Shown: positions 27,609-36,174 of the stretch, piece after piece | Position numbering within the stretch: the first letter of the stretch is position 1 | Layout of the letters: each line of letters starts with the position of its first letter | Source of the DNA: JAKFDI01 sp044508835 | GTDB taxonomy: Bacteria > Pseudomonadota > Gammaproteobacteria > Burkholderiales > Burkholderiaceae_C | Length of the DNA: 64,000 nucleotides | Assembly: GCA_044508835.1 (NCBI GenBank) | Contig: JBIQHD010000026.1 | Coordinates: 1 to 64,000, forward strand | Reading direction: 5' to 3' | Notes under the pieces: generated by a model | The model's input: the letters and a program-made list of their open reading frames with translations, nothing else | Databases searched by the model: none | Told to the model about the DNA's origin: nothing | Program-made: the position numbers and the translations under genes

Positions 27609-28301
27609 TCAGGCGAAGACGTCGAGCAGGCGGTCGAGCCCGCCGGTGTCGATGGCGACCATGGCCGCCGCCCGCACCTTGGGCTTGGCGTGATAGGCCA
27701 CCGACAGCCCGGCCGCGTCCATCATCGGCAGGTCGTTGGCGCCGTCGCCCACCGCGATGGCCTGGCGCGGCGAGCAGCCGAGCGCCTCGCAGAAGGCCAG
27801 CAGCTGGCGCCGCTTCTCGGCGCCGTCGACGATGTCGCCGACCACGCGGCCGGTGAGCCGGCCGTCGACGATCTCGAGCACGTTCGAGGCCGAGCGGTCG
27901 ATGCCGAGCGCCTGCTGCACACGCTCGGCGAAGTAGGTGAAGCCGCCCGAGACCAGCAGCGTGGCCAGCCCCGCCGCGCGGGCCGCGTCGACCAGCTCGC
28001 GCGCGCCGGGGTTGAGCGCCAGGCGCTGCGCATGGACCTGCGCCAGCACCTGCGCCGGCACGCCTTCGAGCAGCGCGAGCCGGCGCCGCAGGCTGTCCTT
28101 GAAGTCGGCGATCTCGCCGCGCATCGCCGCCTCGGTGATCGCGGCCACCTCGGCCTTCTTCCCGGCGGCATCGGCGATCTCGTCGATGCACTCGATGTTG
28201 ATGAGCGTCGAGTCCATGTCGAACGCGATGAGCCTGAAATCGCGCAGGCGCAGCGGCGTGGGGAGGTTCTGGACGACGAGGCCGGGGGCAAGCGGTGTCA
28301 T
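27609..28301 (-). CDS. serB: Phosphoserine phosphatase SerB
   Basis: HAD-superfamily phosphatase that removes phosphate from L-phosphoserine, the last step of serine synthesis. The 230-residue protein has the nucleophile motif FDMDSTLIN (residues 27-35), the specificity glutamate in NIECIDEIAD, motif II LVSGGFTYFAERV and motif III AVGDGANDLPMMDAAGLSVA. It lacks the N-terminal ACT-like domain of longer SerB forms, as is common in this group. ATG 28301 fits family length; the frame continues upstream without support. It faces the TRAP permease convergently with only 7 bp between stops. Confidence 0.95.
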   Translation of the reverse strand: MTPLAPGLVVQNLPTPLRLRDFRLIAFDMDSTLINIECIDEIADAAGKKAEVAAITEAAMRGEIADFKDSLRRRLALLEGVPAQVLAQVHAQRLALNPGARELVDAARAAGLATLLVSGGFTYFAERVQQALGIDRSASNVLEIVDGRLTGRVVGDIVDGAEKRRQLLAFCEALGCSPRQAIAVGDGANDLPMMDAAGLSVAYHAKPKVRAAAMVAIDTGGLDRLLDVFA

Positions 28302-28478
28302 GGCGCGGGGAGCGCGGCGCGCGAAATCGCGGGGGATCGGAGGCGGCGGCAGAGGCAGCGGGCGCCCGGGGAGCGGCCGGCATTGTAGGCACTCGGCGCC
28401 GCCCGCCGGCGAAAGACGTACCCCGGCGCGAGAAATTGCCGACACGGCTGTAAAACCTTCATACCATCGCCGCCCCTG

Positions 28479-28500
28479 GCACCGTGCGCAGGCACGGTGC
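28479..28500 (+). promoter_or_regulatory. Hairpin in the leader of the mechanosensitive channel gene
   Basis: GCACCGTGC and GCACGGTGC are perfect inverted arms around a 4-nt loop, 28 bp before the start codon and 14 bp before the AAGGAGGG ribosome site. The position suits translational or transcriptional control of the channel gene. Confidence 0.4.
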
Positions 28501-28528
28501 GCACAAGCGTCGACAAGGAGGGAATGCG

Positions 28529-29992
28529 ATGGAATGGAATGCACTGTACGAAGCGACCCAGGCCCGCCTGGGCGACAGCCTGCCGATGATCTTCGGCGCA
28601 CTGGCGGTCCTCGCGCTCGGCTGGATCGTGGCCGTCGTGGTGCGTGCCGGCCTGCGCCGCCTGCTCGGCTACGCGCGGCTGAACGAGCGCGTGCGTGCGA
28701 GCACCGGCCAGGCGCAGGTCGACATCGAGTCGCCGCTCGCGCTGGCCGCGTTCTGGCTCGTGATCCTGGTGACGATCGCGGCGGTGTTCAACACGCTGCG
28801 CCTGGAGACCGTCTCCGCGCCGTTCGCCGCGCTCGTGGGCGACATCATGGCCTACCTGCCGAACCTGCTGGCCGGCACGGTGCTGGTGCTCGTGGCCTGG
28901 CTGAGCGCCACGCTGCTGCGCGCGATCACGCAGAAGCTGCTCGCCGCGACGACGCTCGACGACCGCCTGGCCGCGCACGCCGGCATGGAGCCGATGAGCC
29001 GCAACCTCGCGAACGTGATCTTCGGCCTCGTGATCCTGCTGTTCCTGCCCGCCATCCTGGCGGCCTACGGCCTGACCGGCGTGCTCGAGCCGGTGCAGCG
29101 CATGCTGGAGCGCGCGCTGCAGATGGTGCCCGACATCCTCGCCGCGGCCGCGATCGGCTTCGTCGGCTGGCTGGTGGCGAGCGTGCTGCGCGGGCTCGTG
29201 CGCAACCTGCTGTCGTCGGTGGGCTCCGACCGGCTGGGCGCGCGCATCGGGCTCGACGAGTCGGTGCGCCTGTCGCAGATCGCCGGCACGCTGGTCTTCG
29301 TGCTGGTGTTCATCCCGAGCCTGATCGCCGCGCTCGACGCGCTGCACGTCGAGGCGATCTCGCGCCCGGCCACCGGCATGCTCACGCAGTTCTTCGACGC
29401 GGTGCCGGGCATCGTCGCGGCGGCCGTCATCCTCACGGTGACGTGGTTCGTGGCGCGTTTCGCCTCGGCGCTGGTGGCGCGGCTGCTGGCCGCCGTCGGC
29501 TTCGACCTGCTGCCGCAGCGCATGGGGCTGCGCGGCGACACGCCGGCCGCGCTGCGCCCGTCCGAGCTCGCGGGCAAGCTGGTGATGTTCTTCTCCATGC
29601 TGTTCGCGGTGGTCGAGGCGGCCGACCAGCTCGCCTTCTCGCAGGTGCGCGACATCGTGGCGATGTTCATCGAGTTCGGCGGCGACGTGCTGCTGGGCGC
29701 CGTGATCCTGGTCATCGGCTTCTGGCTCGCCAACCTGGCGGCGGGCGCGATCCAGCGCGCGAGCGGCGAGTCGTCGCGCACCCTGGCGACGGTCGCCCGC
29801 GTGGCGATCCTCGGCCTCGTGATCGCCATGGGGCTGCGCGCCATGGGCATCGCGGACGACATCGTCAACCTCGCCTTCGGGCTGACGCTCGGCGCCGTCG
29901 CGGTGGCGGTGGCGCTGTCCTTCGGGCTCGGCGGGCGCGAGGCGGCGGGCAAGCTGATGGACCACTGGCTGTCGCGCTGGCGCAAGGACTGA
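28529..29992 (+). CDS. Mechanosensitive-channel-family protein with TM-helix repeats (CmpX-like)
   Basis: A 487-residue inner-membrane protein made of repeated conserved TM-helix units. Each unit has a P-N/D/G-x-L/V start: PNLLAGTVLVLVAWLSATLL, PDILAAAAIGFVGWLVASVL, PGIVAAAVILTVTWFVARFA and VLLGAVILVIGFWLANLAAG. The last segment, GLTLGAVAVAVALSFGLGGR, resembles the pore helix of MscS-type channels. The cytoplasmic MscS beta-domain is absent, as in Pseudomonas CmpX. A strong AAGGAGGG ribosome site fixes ATG 28529. It may help sense membrane tension or envelope stress. Confidence 0.83.
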   Translation: MEWNALYEATQARLGDSLPMIFGALAVLALGWIVAVVVRAGLRRLLGYARLNERVRASTGQAQVDIESPLALAAFWLVILVTIAAVFNTLRLETVSAPFAALVGDIMAYLPNLLAGTVLVLVAWLSATLLRAITQKLLAATTLDDRLAAHAGMEPMSRNLANVIFGLVILLFLPAILAAYGLTGVLEPVQRMLERALQMVPDILAAAAIGFVGWLVASVLRGLVRNLLSSVGSDRLGARIGLDESVRLSQIAGTLVFVLVFIPSLIAALDALHVEAISRPATGMLTQFFDAVPGIVAAAVILTVTWFVARFASALVARLLAAVGFDLLPQRMGLRGDTPAALRPSELAGKLVMFFSMLFAVVEAADQLAFSQVRDIVAMFIEFGGDVLLGAVILVIGFWLANLAAGAIQRASGESSRTLATVARVAILGLVIAMGLRAMGIADDIVNLAFGLTLGAVAVAVALSFGLGGREAAGKLMDHWLSRWRKD

Positions 29993-30001
29993 CGGCCCGC
30001 C

Positions 30002-30017
30002 GGGTGCCCCGGCACCC
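30002..30017 (+). terminator. Short hairpin after the channel gene
   Basis: GGGTGC and GCACCC pair around CCCG ten bases after the stop codon, with no clear T tract. It is a weak terminator candidate ahead of the TIR gene promoter. Confidence 0.35.
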
Positions 30018-30029
30018 CCTGTTCGGCAT

Positions 30030-30058
30030 TTGAATGCGCGGCGGGGGGTACCTAGACT
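30030..30058 (+). promoter_or_regulatory. Candidate sigma-70 promoter for the TIR gene
   Basis: TTGAAT (30030-30035) and TAGACT (30053-30058) are separated by 17 bp. Transcription would begin near 30065 and give a ~45-nt leader that contains the hairpin at 30068-30089. Confidence 0.4.
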
Positions 30059-30067
30059 TCGAGGGTC

Positions 30068-30089
30068 CGCCGCCGCAGCAGCGGCGGCG
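30068..30089 (+). promoter_or_regulatory. Perfect GC hairpin in the TIR gene leader
   Basis: CGCCGCCGC and GCGGCGGCG pair perfectly around AGCA. The hairpin ends 20 bp before the ATG at 30110, close enough to influence ribosome loading. There is no T tract. Confidence 0.4.
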
Positions 30090-30109
30090 CCCCGCGAGCA
30101 AGGCACCCC

Positions 30110-31054
30110 ATGACCGGCGGCATCTTCATCAGCTATCGGCGCGACGACGCCCAGTACGCCGCAGGCCGCCTCGCCGACGATCTCGGCGAGCACTTCACGC
30201 CGGCCTGCATCTTCCGCGACATCGAGGGCATCGCCCCCGGCGCCGACTACGTCGACACGCTGGAGCAGGCCCTCGAGTCCTGCGTGGCCATGCTGGTGCT
30301 CATCGGCCACCAGTGGCTGGGCCTGCAGGACGGCACGGGCCGCCGGCGCCTGGACCGGGCCGACGACTGGATCCGCCTCGAGATCGCCAGCGCCCTGCGC
30401 CGGCGCATCCGCGTCGTGCCGGTGCTGCTCGACGGCGCGAGCCTGCCCGACGAGGCCGAGCTGCCCGACGCGCTGCGCCCGCTGTGCCGCCGCCAGGCGC
30501 TCGAGCTGTCCGACCGGCGCTGGCCCGCCGACCTGGAACGGCTGGTGAAGACGCTGGCCGCGGTGCCGGGCATGGAGCGGCAGGCGGGCGGCCCGCCGGC
30601 GCGGCGCGAGCGGTGGCGCCTCGCGCACTGGCCGCTGTGGCTCGGCGCCGGCGTGGGCGCGGCCGGCCTGGTGGGCGCGGCCGCGCTGCTCGGCGTCGCC
30701 GGGCCGCCGGGCGGCGGCGCGGTGAATGCCCGGTCCGTCCACGCCGCCTCGGCGCCCGAGGCCGGCCTGATCGACATGCGCGGCCTGTGGCGCAGCAACA
30801 GCGGCGAGCGCTACCGGTTCATGCAGGACGGCCGGCGGCTGCGCTTCACCGCCGAGCTCGACGGACGTGACGTGGGCAGCGGCCGCGGCGAGCTCGAGGG
30901 CGCGGCGCTGCGGCTCGCGATGTCGGTGCAGGCGCAGCCGGGCGCGCCTTTCGAGCGACTGGACTGCAACCTGCGCGCCTCGGTCGACGGGCGCAGCCTC
31001 GACGGCTTCTGCCTCGGCGCCGGCGGGCCGTTCGCGGCGCGCATCTTCCGCTGA
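30110..31054 (+). CDS. Membrane-anchored TIR-domain protein
   Basis: A 314-residue protein. Residues 1-150 form a TIR domain: GIFISYRRDDAQYAAGRLAD (box 1), IFRDIEGIAPGADY (box 2 region), MLVLIGHQWLG, then DDWIRLEIASAL. The Glu at residue 91 in WIRLE aligns with the catalytic glutamate of NAD-cleaving TIRs such as SARM1, so NADase activity is plausible. A single hydrophobic helix is seen at about 174-198, followed by a ~115-residue C-terminal domain presumably outside the cytoplasm (RGLWRSNSGERYRFMQDG, LDCNLRASVDGRSLDGFCLG) with two cysteines. That domain looks like a small beta-rich sensor of unknown family. Neighbours are housekeeping genes, so this is not obviously a defence locus. Confidence 0.85.
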   Translation: MTGGIFISYRRDDAQYAAGRLADDLGEHFTPACIFRDIEGIAPGADYVDTLEQALESCVAMLVLIGHQWLGLQDGTGRRRLDRADDWIRLEIASALRRRIRVVPVLLDGASLPDEAELPDALRPLCRRQALELSDRRWPADLERLVKTLAAVPGMERQAGGPPARRERWRLAHWPLWLGAGVGAAGLVGAAALLGVAGPPGGGAVNARSVHAASAPEAGLIDMRGLWRSNSGERYRFMQDGRRLRFTAELDGRDVGSGRGELEGAALRLAMSVQAQPGAPFERLDCNLRASVDGRSLDGFCLGAGGPFAARIFR

Positions 31055-31072
31055 GCGCGCCTGCGCCGGGCG

Positions 31073-34000
31073 TCAGGCGACGGCAGGCGCCTCCACCGGC
31101 GTGCCGAGCGAGCGCAGCACGTCGCGGATCAGCTGGGCGCGGTCCTTCGCCTCGGGCGTGTCGCGCTCGATGCGCAGGCGGTCGTTGCCCGCCAGCCTGA
31201 TGTGCCGGTTCTTCTGCACGAGCTGGATGATCTTCATGGGATCGATCGGCGGGTTGGGCCGGAAGCTCACGATCATCAGCCGGGCCGCGGCGTCGATCTT
31301 GGTCACGCCGTAGGGCTTGGCGAGCACGCGCAGGCGGTGCACGTCGAACAGCGTCTGCCCCTGCGGCGGCAGCTTGCCGAAGCGGTCGGTGATCTCCTCG
31401 AGCAGCGCGTCGATCTGCTCCGGCTTCTCGGCGCTGGCCAGCCGCTTGTAGAGGTTCAGCCGGGTGTGCACGTCGCCGCAGTAGTCGTCGGGCAGCAGGG
31501 CGGGGGCGTGCAGGTTGATCTCGGTCGTGCCGCCGAACACGCCGCCCGTGGGGCTGAGCAGGTCGGGCTCCTTGCCCGCCTTCAGCGAGCGCACGGCCTC
31601 GGACAGCATCTCGTTGTAGAGCTGGAAGCCGACCTCCATCATGTTGCCGCTCTGGTTCTCGCCCAGCACCTCGCCGGCGCCGCGGATCTCCAGGTCGTGC
31701 ATGGCGAGGTAGAAGCCCGAGCCGAGTTCTTCCATGCTCTGGATGGCCTCGAGCCGCTGCGCCGCCTGCTTGGTGAGGCCTTCCACGTCGGGCACCATGA
31801 GGTAGGCATAGGCCTGGTGGTGCGAGCGGCCCACGCGCCCGCGCAGCTGGTGCAGCTGCGCCAGGCCGAACTTGTCGGCGCGGCTGATGACGATGGTGTT
31901 GGCGCTCGGCACGTCGATGCCGGTCTCGATGATGGTCGAGCACAGCAGCACGTTGTGGCGCTGGGCCACGAAGTCGCGCATCACGTGCTCGAGCTGGCGC
32001 TCGGGCATCTGGCCGTGGGCCACGGCGATGCGCGCCTCGGGCAGCAGCTCCTGCAGCTTCATGCGCCGGTTCTCGATGGTCTCGACCTCGTTGTGCAGGA
32101 AGTAGACCTGCCCGCCGCGCTTGAGCTCGCGCAGCACGGCCTCGCGGATGGTGCCGCTGGTCTCGGTGCGCACGAAGGTCTTGATGGCCAGGCGCCGCTG
32201 CGGCGCGGTGGCGATCACGCTCAGGTCGCGCAGGCCTTCGAGCGCCATGCCCAGCGTGCGCGGGATCGGCGTGGCGGTGAGCGTGAGCACGTCCACCTCG
32301 GCGCGCATGGCCTTGATCGCCTCCTTGTGGCGCACGCCGAAGCGGTGCTCCTCGTCGATGACAAGCAGGCCCAGGCGCTTGAACTTGAGCGTGGGGCTGA
32401 GCAGCTTGTGGGTGCCGACGACGATGTCGATGGTGCCGTCGGCCAGGCCTTCCAGCGCCGCCTTGGTCTCCTTGGCCGACTGGAAGCGCGACAGTCCGGC
32501 CACCTTCACCGGCCACTGGCCGAAGCGGTCGGCGATGTTCTGGTAGTGCTGCTCGGCCAGCAGCGTGGTCGGCGCGAGGATGGCCACCTGCTTGCCGCCG
32601 ACCACGGCCACGAAGGCCGCGCGCAGCGCCACCTCGGTCTTGCCGAAGCCCACGTCGCCGCAGATCAGCCGGTCCATCGGGCGGGGCGAGACCATGTCCT
32701 GGATCACGGCGTGGATGGCCGCCTGCTGGTCGGCCGTCTCCTCGAAGCCGAAGCTCGCGGCGAAGGCCTCGTAGTCGTGCGGCGTGAAGCGGAAGGCGTG
32801 GCCCTCGCGGGCGGCGCGGCGGGCGTACAGGTCGAGCAGCTCGGCCGCGGTGTCGCGCACCTGCTCGGCAGCCTTGCGCTTGGCCTTGTCCCACTGGCCG
32901 GAGCCCAGCTTGTGCAGCGGCGCCTCGTCGGCGCTCACGCCGGTGTAGCGGCTGATGAGGTGCAGCTGCGCGACCGGCACGTACAGCGTGGCCTTGTCGG
33001 CGTACTCGAGGTGCAGGAACTCGCTCGGCCCGTCGCCCAGGTCGATGGTCATCAGCCCGACGTAGCGGCCGATGCCGTGGTTCACGTGCACCACCGGGTC
33101 GCCCACCTTCAGCTCCGACAGGTCCTTGATGAGCGCGTTGACGTCGCTCACCTGTTCCTGCCGGCGGCGGCGCCGGGCGGTGGGGGCGCTCGCGAAGAGC
33201 TCGGTCTCGGTGACGAACTGGATCGCCTTCTGCTCGGCGGGCTCGTGCCAGAAGAAGCCCTCGGCCAGCGGCGCGACGGCGATGGCGAAGCGCTCCTCCC
33301 CGGCCTCGAAGTCGGCGAGGCTGTCGACGCTGGGCGGCTCGATGCGGCTGTCGCGCAGCAGTTCGAGCAGGCTCTCGCGGCGCCCGGCGCTCTCGGCCAC
33401 GATGAGCACGCGGTGCGGCGTGGTGCCCACGTGCAGCTGCAGCCTCTTCAGCGGCTCGGGCGCGCCGCGGTCCGCGCTCAGGTCGGGCAGGGGCCGCGCC
33501 CAGTCGACCGGCTCGCTGCCGCGCACCGCCAGCACGGCGTGCGCGCCGGCCCGGGTGAAGAAGTCCTCCGGCTTCAGGAACAGCTCTTCCGGCGGCAGGA
33601 TGGGCCGCTCGCGGTCGTGCTGCAGGAAGCGGTGGCGCTCGCGGGTGTCGGCCCAGAAGCGCTTGAGGGCTTCGTCGATCTCGCCGTGCAGTGCGAGGGA
33701 GGCCTCGGCGCCGAGGTAGTCGAAGATCGTCGCCGTCTCGTCGAAGAACAGCGGCAGGTAGTACTCGATGCCCGCCGTCGCGATGCCGGTGCCGATGTCC
33801 TTGTACAGCCGCACCTTGGTCGGGTCGCCCTCGATCTTCTCGCGCCAGCGGTTGCGGAAGTCGCCGCGCGCCTGCTCGTCCATCGGGAACTCGCGCCCGG
33901 GCAGCAGCCGCACCTCGGGCACGGGGTAGAGGCTGCGCTGCGTGTCGGGGTCGAAGGTGCGGATGCTGTCGACCTCGTCGCCGAACAGGTCCACCCGGTA

Positions 34001-34534
34001 GGGCACGGGCGAGCCCATCGGGAAGAGGTCGATCAGCCCGCCGCGCACCGCGTACTCGCCGGGCGAGACGACCTGGCTCACGTGCGAGTACCCGGCGAGC
34101 GTGAGCTGCGCCTTCAGCCCCGCCTCGTCGAGCTTCTCCTTCTGCTTGAAGTGGAAGGTGTAGGCGGCGAGAAAGCTCGGCGGCGCGAGCCGCACCAGCG
34201 CGGTCGACGCCGGCATCAGCACCACGTCGACCTCGCCCTGGCGGATGCGCCACAGCGTGGCCAGGCGCTCGGAGATCAGGTCCTGGTGCGGCGAGAAGGT
34301 GTCGTAGGGCAGCGTCTCCCAGTCGGGGAACACGGCCACGCGCAGCCCGGGCGCGAAGAAGGGCAGCTCGCCTTCGAGCCGCTGGGTGTCGGCCGGCTCG
34401 GCGGTGACGATGGCGGTGAGCTTCTTCCGGGCCGCCTGGGCCTGCGCGAAGCGCGCGAGAAGCAGGGCGTCGGCGGAGCCGAGCGGTCGCGGCAGCGTGA
34501 ACCGCTTGCCGGGGGAGATCGATGGAATCTGCAT
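31073..34534 (-). CDS. mfd: Transcription-repair coupling factor Mfd
   Basis: Superfamily 2 DNA translocase that removes RNA polymerase stalled at lesions and recruits UvrA. From ATG 34534 the protein has 1153 residues, the usual length. The N-terminal UvrB-like modules include LPFFAPGLRVAVFPDWETLP. The RNA-polymerase-interacting domain has GDPVVHVNHGIGRYVGL. Helicase motifs are GDVGFGKTEVALRAAF (I), VIDEEHRFGVRHKE (II, DEEH), LTLTATPIPRTL (III) and RVGRSHHQAYAYL (VI). The C-terminal TRCF domain ends the protein. A longer frame upstream would run through the divergent promoter and hairpin, so it was not used. Confidence 0.97.
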   Translation of the reverse strand: MQIPSISPGKRFTLPRPLGSADALLLARFAQAQAARKKLTAIVTAEPADTQRLEGELPFFAPGLRVAVFPDWETLPYDTFSPHQDLISERLATLWRIRQGEVDVVLMPASTALVRLAPPSFLAAYTFHFKQKEKLDEAGLKAQLTLAGYSHVSQVVSPGEYAVRGGLIDLFPMGSPVPYRVDLFGDEVDSIRTFDPDTQRSLYPVPEVRLLPGREFPMDEQARGDFRNRWREKIEGDPTKVRLYKDIGTGIATAGIEYYLPLFFDETATIFDYLGAEASLALHGEIDEALKRFWADTRERHRFLQHDRERPILPPEELFLKPEDFFTRAGAHAVLAVRGSEPVDWARPLPDLSADRGAPEPLKRLQLHVGTTPHRVLIVAESAGRRESLLELLRDSRIEPPSVDSLADFEAGEERFAIAVAPLAEGFFWHEPAEQKAIQFVTETELFASAPTARRRRRQEQVSDVNALIKDLSELKVGDPVVHVNHGIGRYVGLMTIDLGDGPSEFLHLEYADKATLYVPVAQLHLISRYTGVSADEAPLHKLGSGQWDKAKRKAAEQVRDTAAELLDLYARRAAREGHAFRFTPHDYEAFAASFGFEETADQQAAIHAVIQDMVSPRPMDRLICGDVGFGKTEVALRAAFVAVVGGKQVAILAPTTLLAEQHYQNIADRFGQWPVKVAGLSRFQSAKETKAALEGLADGTIDIVVGTHKLLSPTLKFKRLGLLVIDEEHRFGVRHKEAIKAMRAEVDVLTLTATPIPRTLGMALEGLRDLSVIATAPQRRLAIKTFVRTETSGTIREAVLRELKRGGQVYFLHNEVETIENRRMKLQELLPEARIAVAHGQMPERQLEHVMRDFVAQRHNVLLCSTIIETGIDVPSANTIVISRADKFGLAQLHQLRGRVGRSHHQAYAYLMVPDVEGLTKQAAQRLEAIQSMEELGSGFYLAMHDLEIRGAGEVLGENQSGNMMEVGFQLYNEMLSEAVRSLKAGKEPDLLSPTGGVFGGTTEINLHAPALLPDDYCGDVHTRLNLYKRLASAEKPEQIDALLEEITDRFGKLPPQGQTLFDVHRLRVLAKPYGVTKIDAAARLMIVSFRPNPPIDPMKIIQLVQKNRHIRLAGNDRLRIERDTPEAKDRAQLIRDVLRSLGTPVEAPAVA

Positions 34535-34557
34535 GCGTCGCGAGGCGGCAAAGCAAA

Positions 34558-34607
34558 TCGCCCCGTGAACGTTCGTCACGGGGCGAATCAGTGAGTGGCG
34601 AATTATA
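34558..34607 (-). promoter_or_regulatory. mfd promoter -10 box and leader hairpin
   Basis: On the minus strand a consensus TATAAT (34607-34602) lies 68 bp before the mfd start. Between them TCGCCCCGTGA (34558-34568) and TCACGGGGCGA (34576-34586) form a perfect 11-bp stem around a 7-nt loop. No good -35 box is visible. The hairpin would lie in the mfd leader, and upstream of ispD on the other strand. Confidence 0.5.
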
Positions 34608-34665
34608 AAATTCACCCCCTCGCGGGCGCCCGTGGCGCCGTGCTCCGACCCTGCTGCCGCCTCCG

Positions 34666-35361
34666 ATGCCCGCCACCGCCACGCCCCGCTTCCACGCCCT
34701 CGTGCCCTGTGCCGGCGTCGGCGAGCGGGCCGGCACCGCCGGGCCCAAGCAGTACGAGCCGCTCGCCGGCCAGTCGGTGGTGGCGCACACGCTGGCCGCG
34801 CTGTCGAAGGTGACGCGGCTCACGTCCACGCTGGTGGTGCTCAGCGCCGGCGACACCGCCTTCGAGCAGGCCGCGCCGCGCTACGCCGGCCGCGTGGCGC
34901 GCTGCGGCGGCGCGAGCCGCGCGCAGACCGTGGCCAACGGCCTGCAGGCGCTGCGCGACGCCGGCGCGGCCGACGGCGACTGGGTGCTGGTGCACGACGC
35001 CGCGCGCTGCCTGGTGCGTGCCGAGTGGATCGACGCCCTGATCGACGCCTGCCAGGACGACGCCGTCGGCGGCCTGCTGGCCCTGCCGCTGGCCGACACG
35101 CTGAAGGACGAGCACGCCGGCCGCGTGGCCGCCACCGTGCCGCGCGAGCGCAAGTGGCAGGCGCAGACGCCGCAGATGTTCCGCCTGGGGCTGCTGTCGC
35201 AGGCGCTGGCGGCGGCGGGCGCGGGCGTCACCGACGAAGCCGGCGCCGTCGAGGCGCTGGGCCATGCGCCCCGGCTCGTGCGCGGCGACTTCGAGAACTT
35301 CAAGCTCACCTTCCCGCCCGATTTCGCGCTGGCCGAGCGCCTGCTGAGGACCCGTCCATGA
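34666..35361 (+). CDS. ispD: 2-C-methyl-D-erythritol 4-phosphate cytidylyltransferase IspD
   Basis: MEP-pathway enzyme that joins CTP and methylerythritol phosphate to make CDP-ME for isoprenoid synthesis. The 231-residue protein shows the nucleotidyltransferase signature PCAGVGERAGTAGPKQYEPL, the GGASRAQTVANGL loop, VLVHDAARCLV, and the C-terminal TDEAGAVEALG with LVRGDFENFKLTFPPD. Its stop overlaps the ispF start by four bases (ATGA), the usual arrangement of these consecutive pathway genes. It diverges from mfd. Confidence 0.97.
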   Translation: MPATATPRFHALVPCAGVGERAGTAGPKQYEPLAGQSVVAHTLAALSKVTRLTSTLVVLSAGDTAFEQAAPRYAGRVARCGGASRAQTVANGLQALRDAGAADGDWVLVHDAARCLVRAEWIDALIDACQDDAVGGLLALPLADTLKDEHAGRVAATVPRERKWQAQTPQMFRLGLLSQALAAAGAGVTDEAGAVEALGHAPRLVRGDFENFKLTFPPDFALAERLLRTRP

Positions 35362-35855
35362 ACACATTCGTGCCGCCGCGCCTGCGCATCGGCGAGGGCT
35401 GGGACTGCCATGCCCTGGTGAAGGGCCGCCCGCTCGTGCTCGGCGGCGTGGAGGTGCCGCACACCCACGGCCTGGCCGGCCATTCGGACGCCGACGCGCT
35501 GTGCCACGCCATCACCGACGCGCTCTTCGGCGCCGCGGCGCTGGGCGACATCGGCTACCACTTCCCCGACACCGACGAGCGCTTCAAGGGCGCCGATTCG
35601 CTGGCCCTGCTGGCCGAGGCCGCGCGCCGCGTGCGCGCCGCCGGCTGGCAGATCGGCAACATCGACAGCACCATCGTCGCCCAGGCGCCGAAGATGGCGC
35701 CGCACATCCCGGCCATGCGCCAGCGCCTCGCGCTCGCGCTCATCGTCGACATCGGCCAGGTGCACGTGAAGGCCAAGACGGCCGAGAAGATGGGCCCCGT
35801 GGGCCGCGGCGAGTCGATCGAGGCGCGGGCGGTGTGCCTGCTGGTCGGCGGCTGA
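35358..35855 (+). CDS. ispF: 2-C-methyl-D-erythritol 2,4-cyclodiphosphate synthase IspF
   Basis: Trimeric zinc enzyme that cyclises CDP-ME 2-phosphate. The 165-residue protein has the metal and substrate residues in RIGEGWDCHAL (Asp and His, one change from the usual GFDVH form), LAGHSDADALCHAITDAL, GDIGYHFPDTD, KAKTAEKMGPVGRGESIEA. Its ATG lies within the ispD stop, giving translational coupling. Downstream is a 300-bp repeat-rich spacer with no gene. Confidence 0.97.
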   Translation: MNTFVPPRLRIGEGWDCHALVKGRPLVLGGVEVPHTHGLAGHSDADALCHAITDALFGAAALGDIGYHFPDTDERFKGADSLALLAEAARRVRAAGWQIGNIDSTIVAQAPKMAPHIPAMRQRLALALIVDIGQVHVKAKTAEKMGPVGRGESIEARAVCLLVGG

Positions 35856-35924
35856 GGCGGGGCGGCATGCGCGGTCGCGCTGCCATCAACCCGTTTGCGC
35901 CGTCATCACCCCGTTCGCGCTCCC

Positions 35925-36148
35925 ATCAACCCGTTCGCGCTGAGCTTGTCGAAGCGCCCGTTGCCAAGACCCGTTCGTGCCGAGGTATCGAAGCACGGGG
36001 CGTGGTCCGGTCGTTCGGTTGAGGTCGAAGCCGAGTCGTTTCCCGTCGATGTCGGTGAGAAACGGACCGCATCCTGCGCTTCGATACCTCAGCGCGAACG
36101 GACTTGGTGTCACGAGCGCTTCGGCAAGCTCAGCGCGAACGGGTTGAT
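35925..36148. repeat. Nested inverted repeats of Comamonadaceae-type intergenic elements
   Basis: This fills most of the 319-bp gene-free gap after ispF. The outer arms (35925-35957 and 36116-36148) are 33-bp inverted repeats with one mismatch and contain the TGAGCTTGTCGAAG core and the CGAACGGGTTGAT tail. Inside them a second, related pair carries GAGGTATCGAAGCA (35981 onward) and its inverse CGCTTCGATACCTC (36078 onward). Two more CCCGTTYGCGC half-copies lie just before the outer left arm. No coding signal is seen. Confidence 0.75.
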
Positions 36149-36174
36149 CCTGGCCGGTTGAATGCCAACCCGCC

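Noticed and set aside
30110..31054. TIR gene as a classical Thoeris-type or short-Argonaute defence system
   Set aside because: No partner such as ThsA, pAgo or SIR2 lies nearby; neighbours are mfd and a channel gene. The TIR call stands, the system call does not.
30846..34856. A 1336-residue minus-strand frame over mfd
   Set aside because: Low-complexity Arg/Ala/Pro translation in another frame of mfd; the real gene has all Mfd motifs.
36001..36060. Small coding region between ispF and the LysR gene
   Set aside because: Open frames here are repeat-derived and lack ribosome sites.
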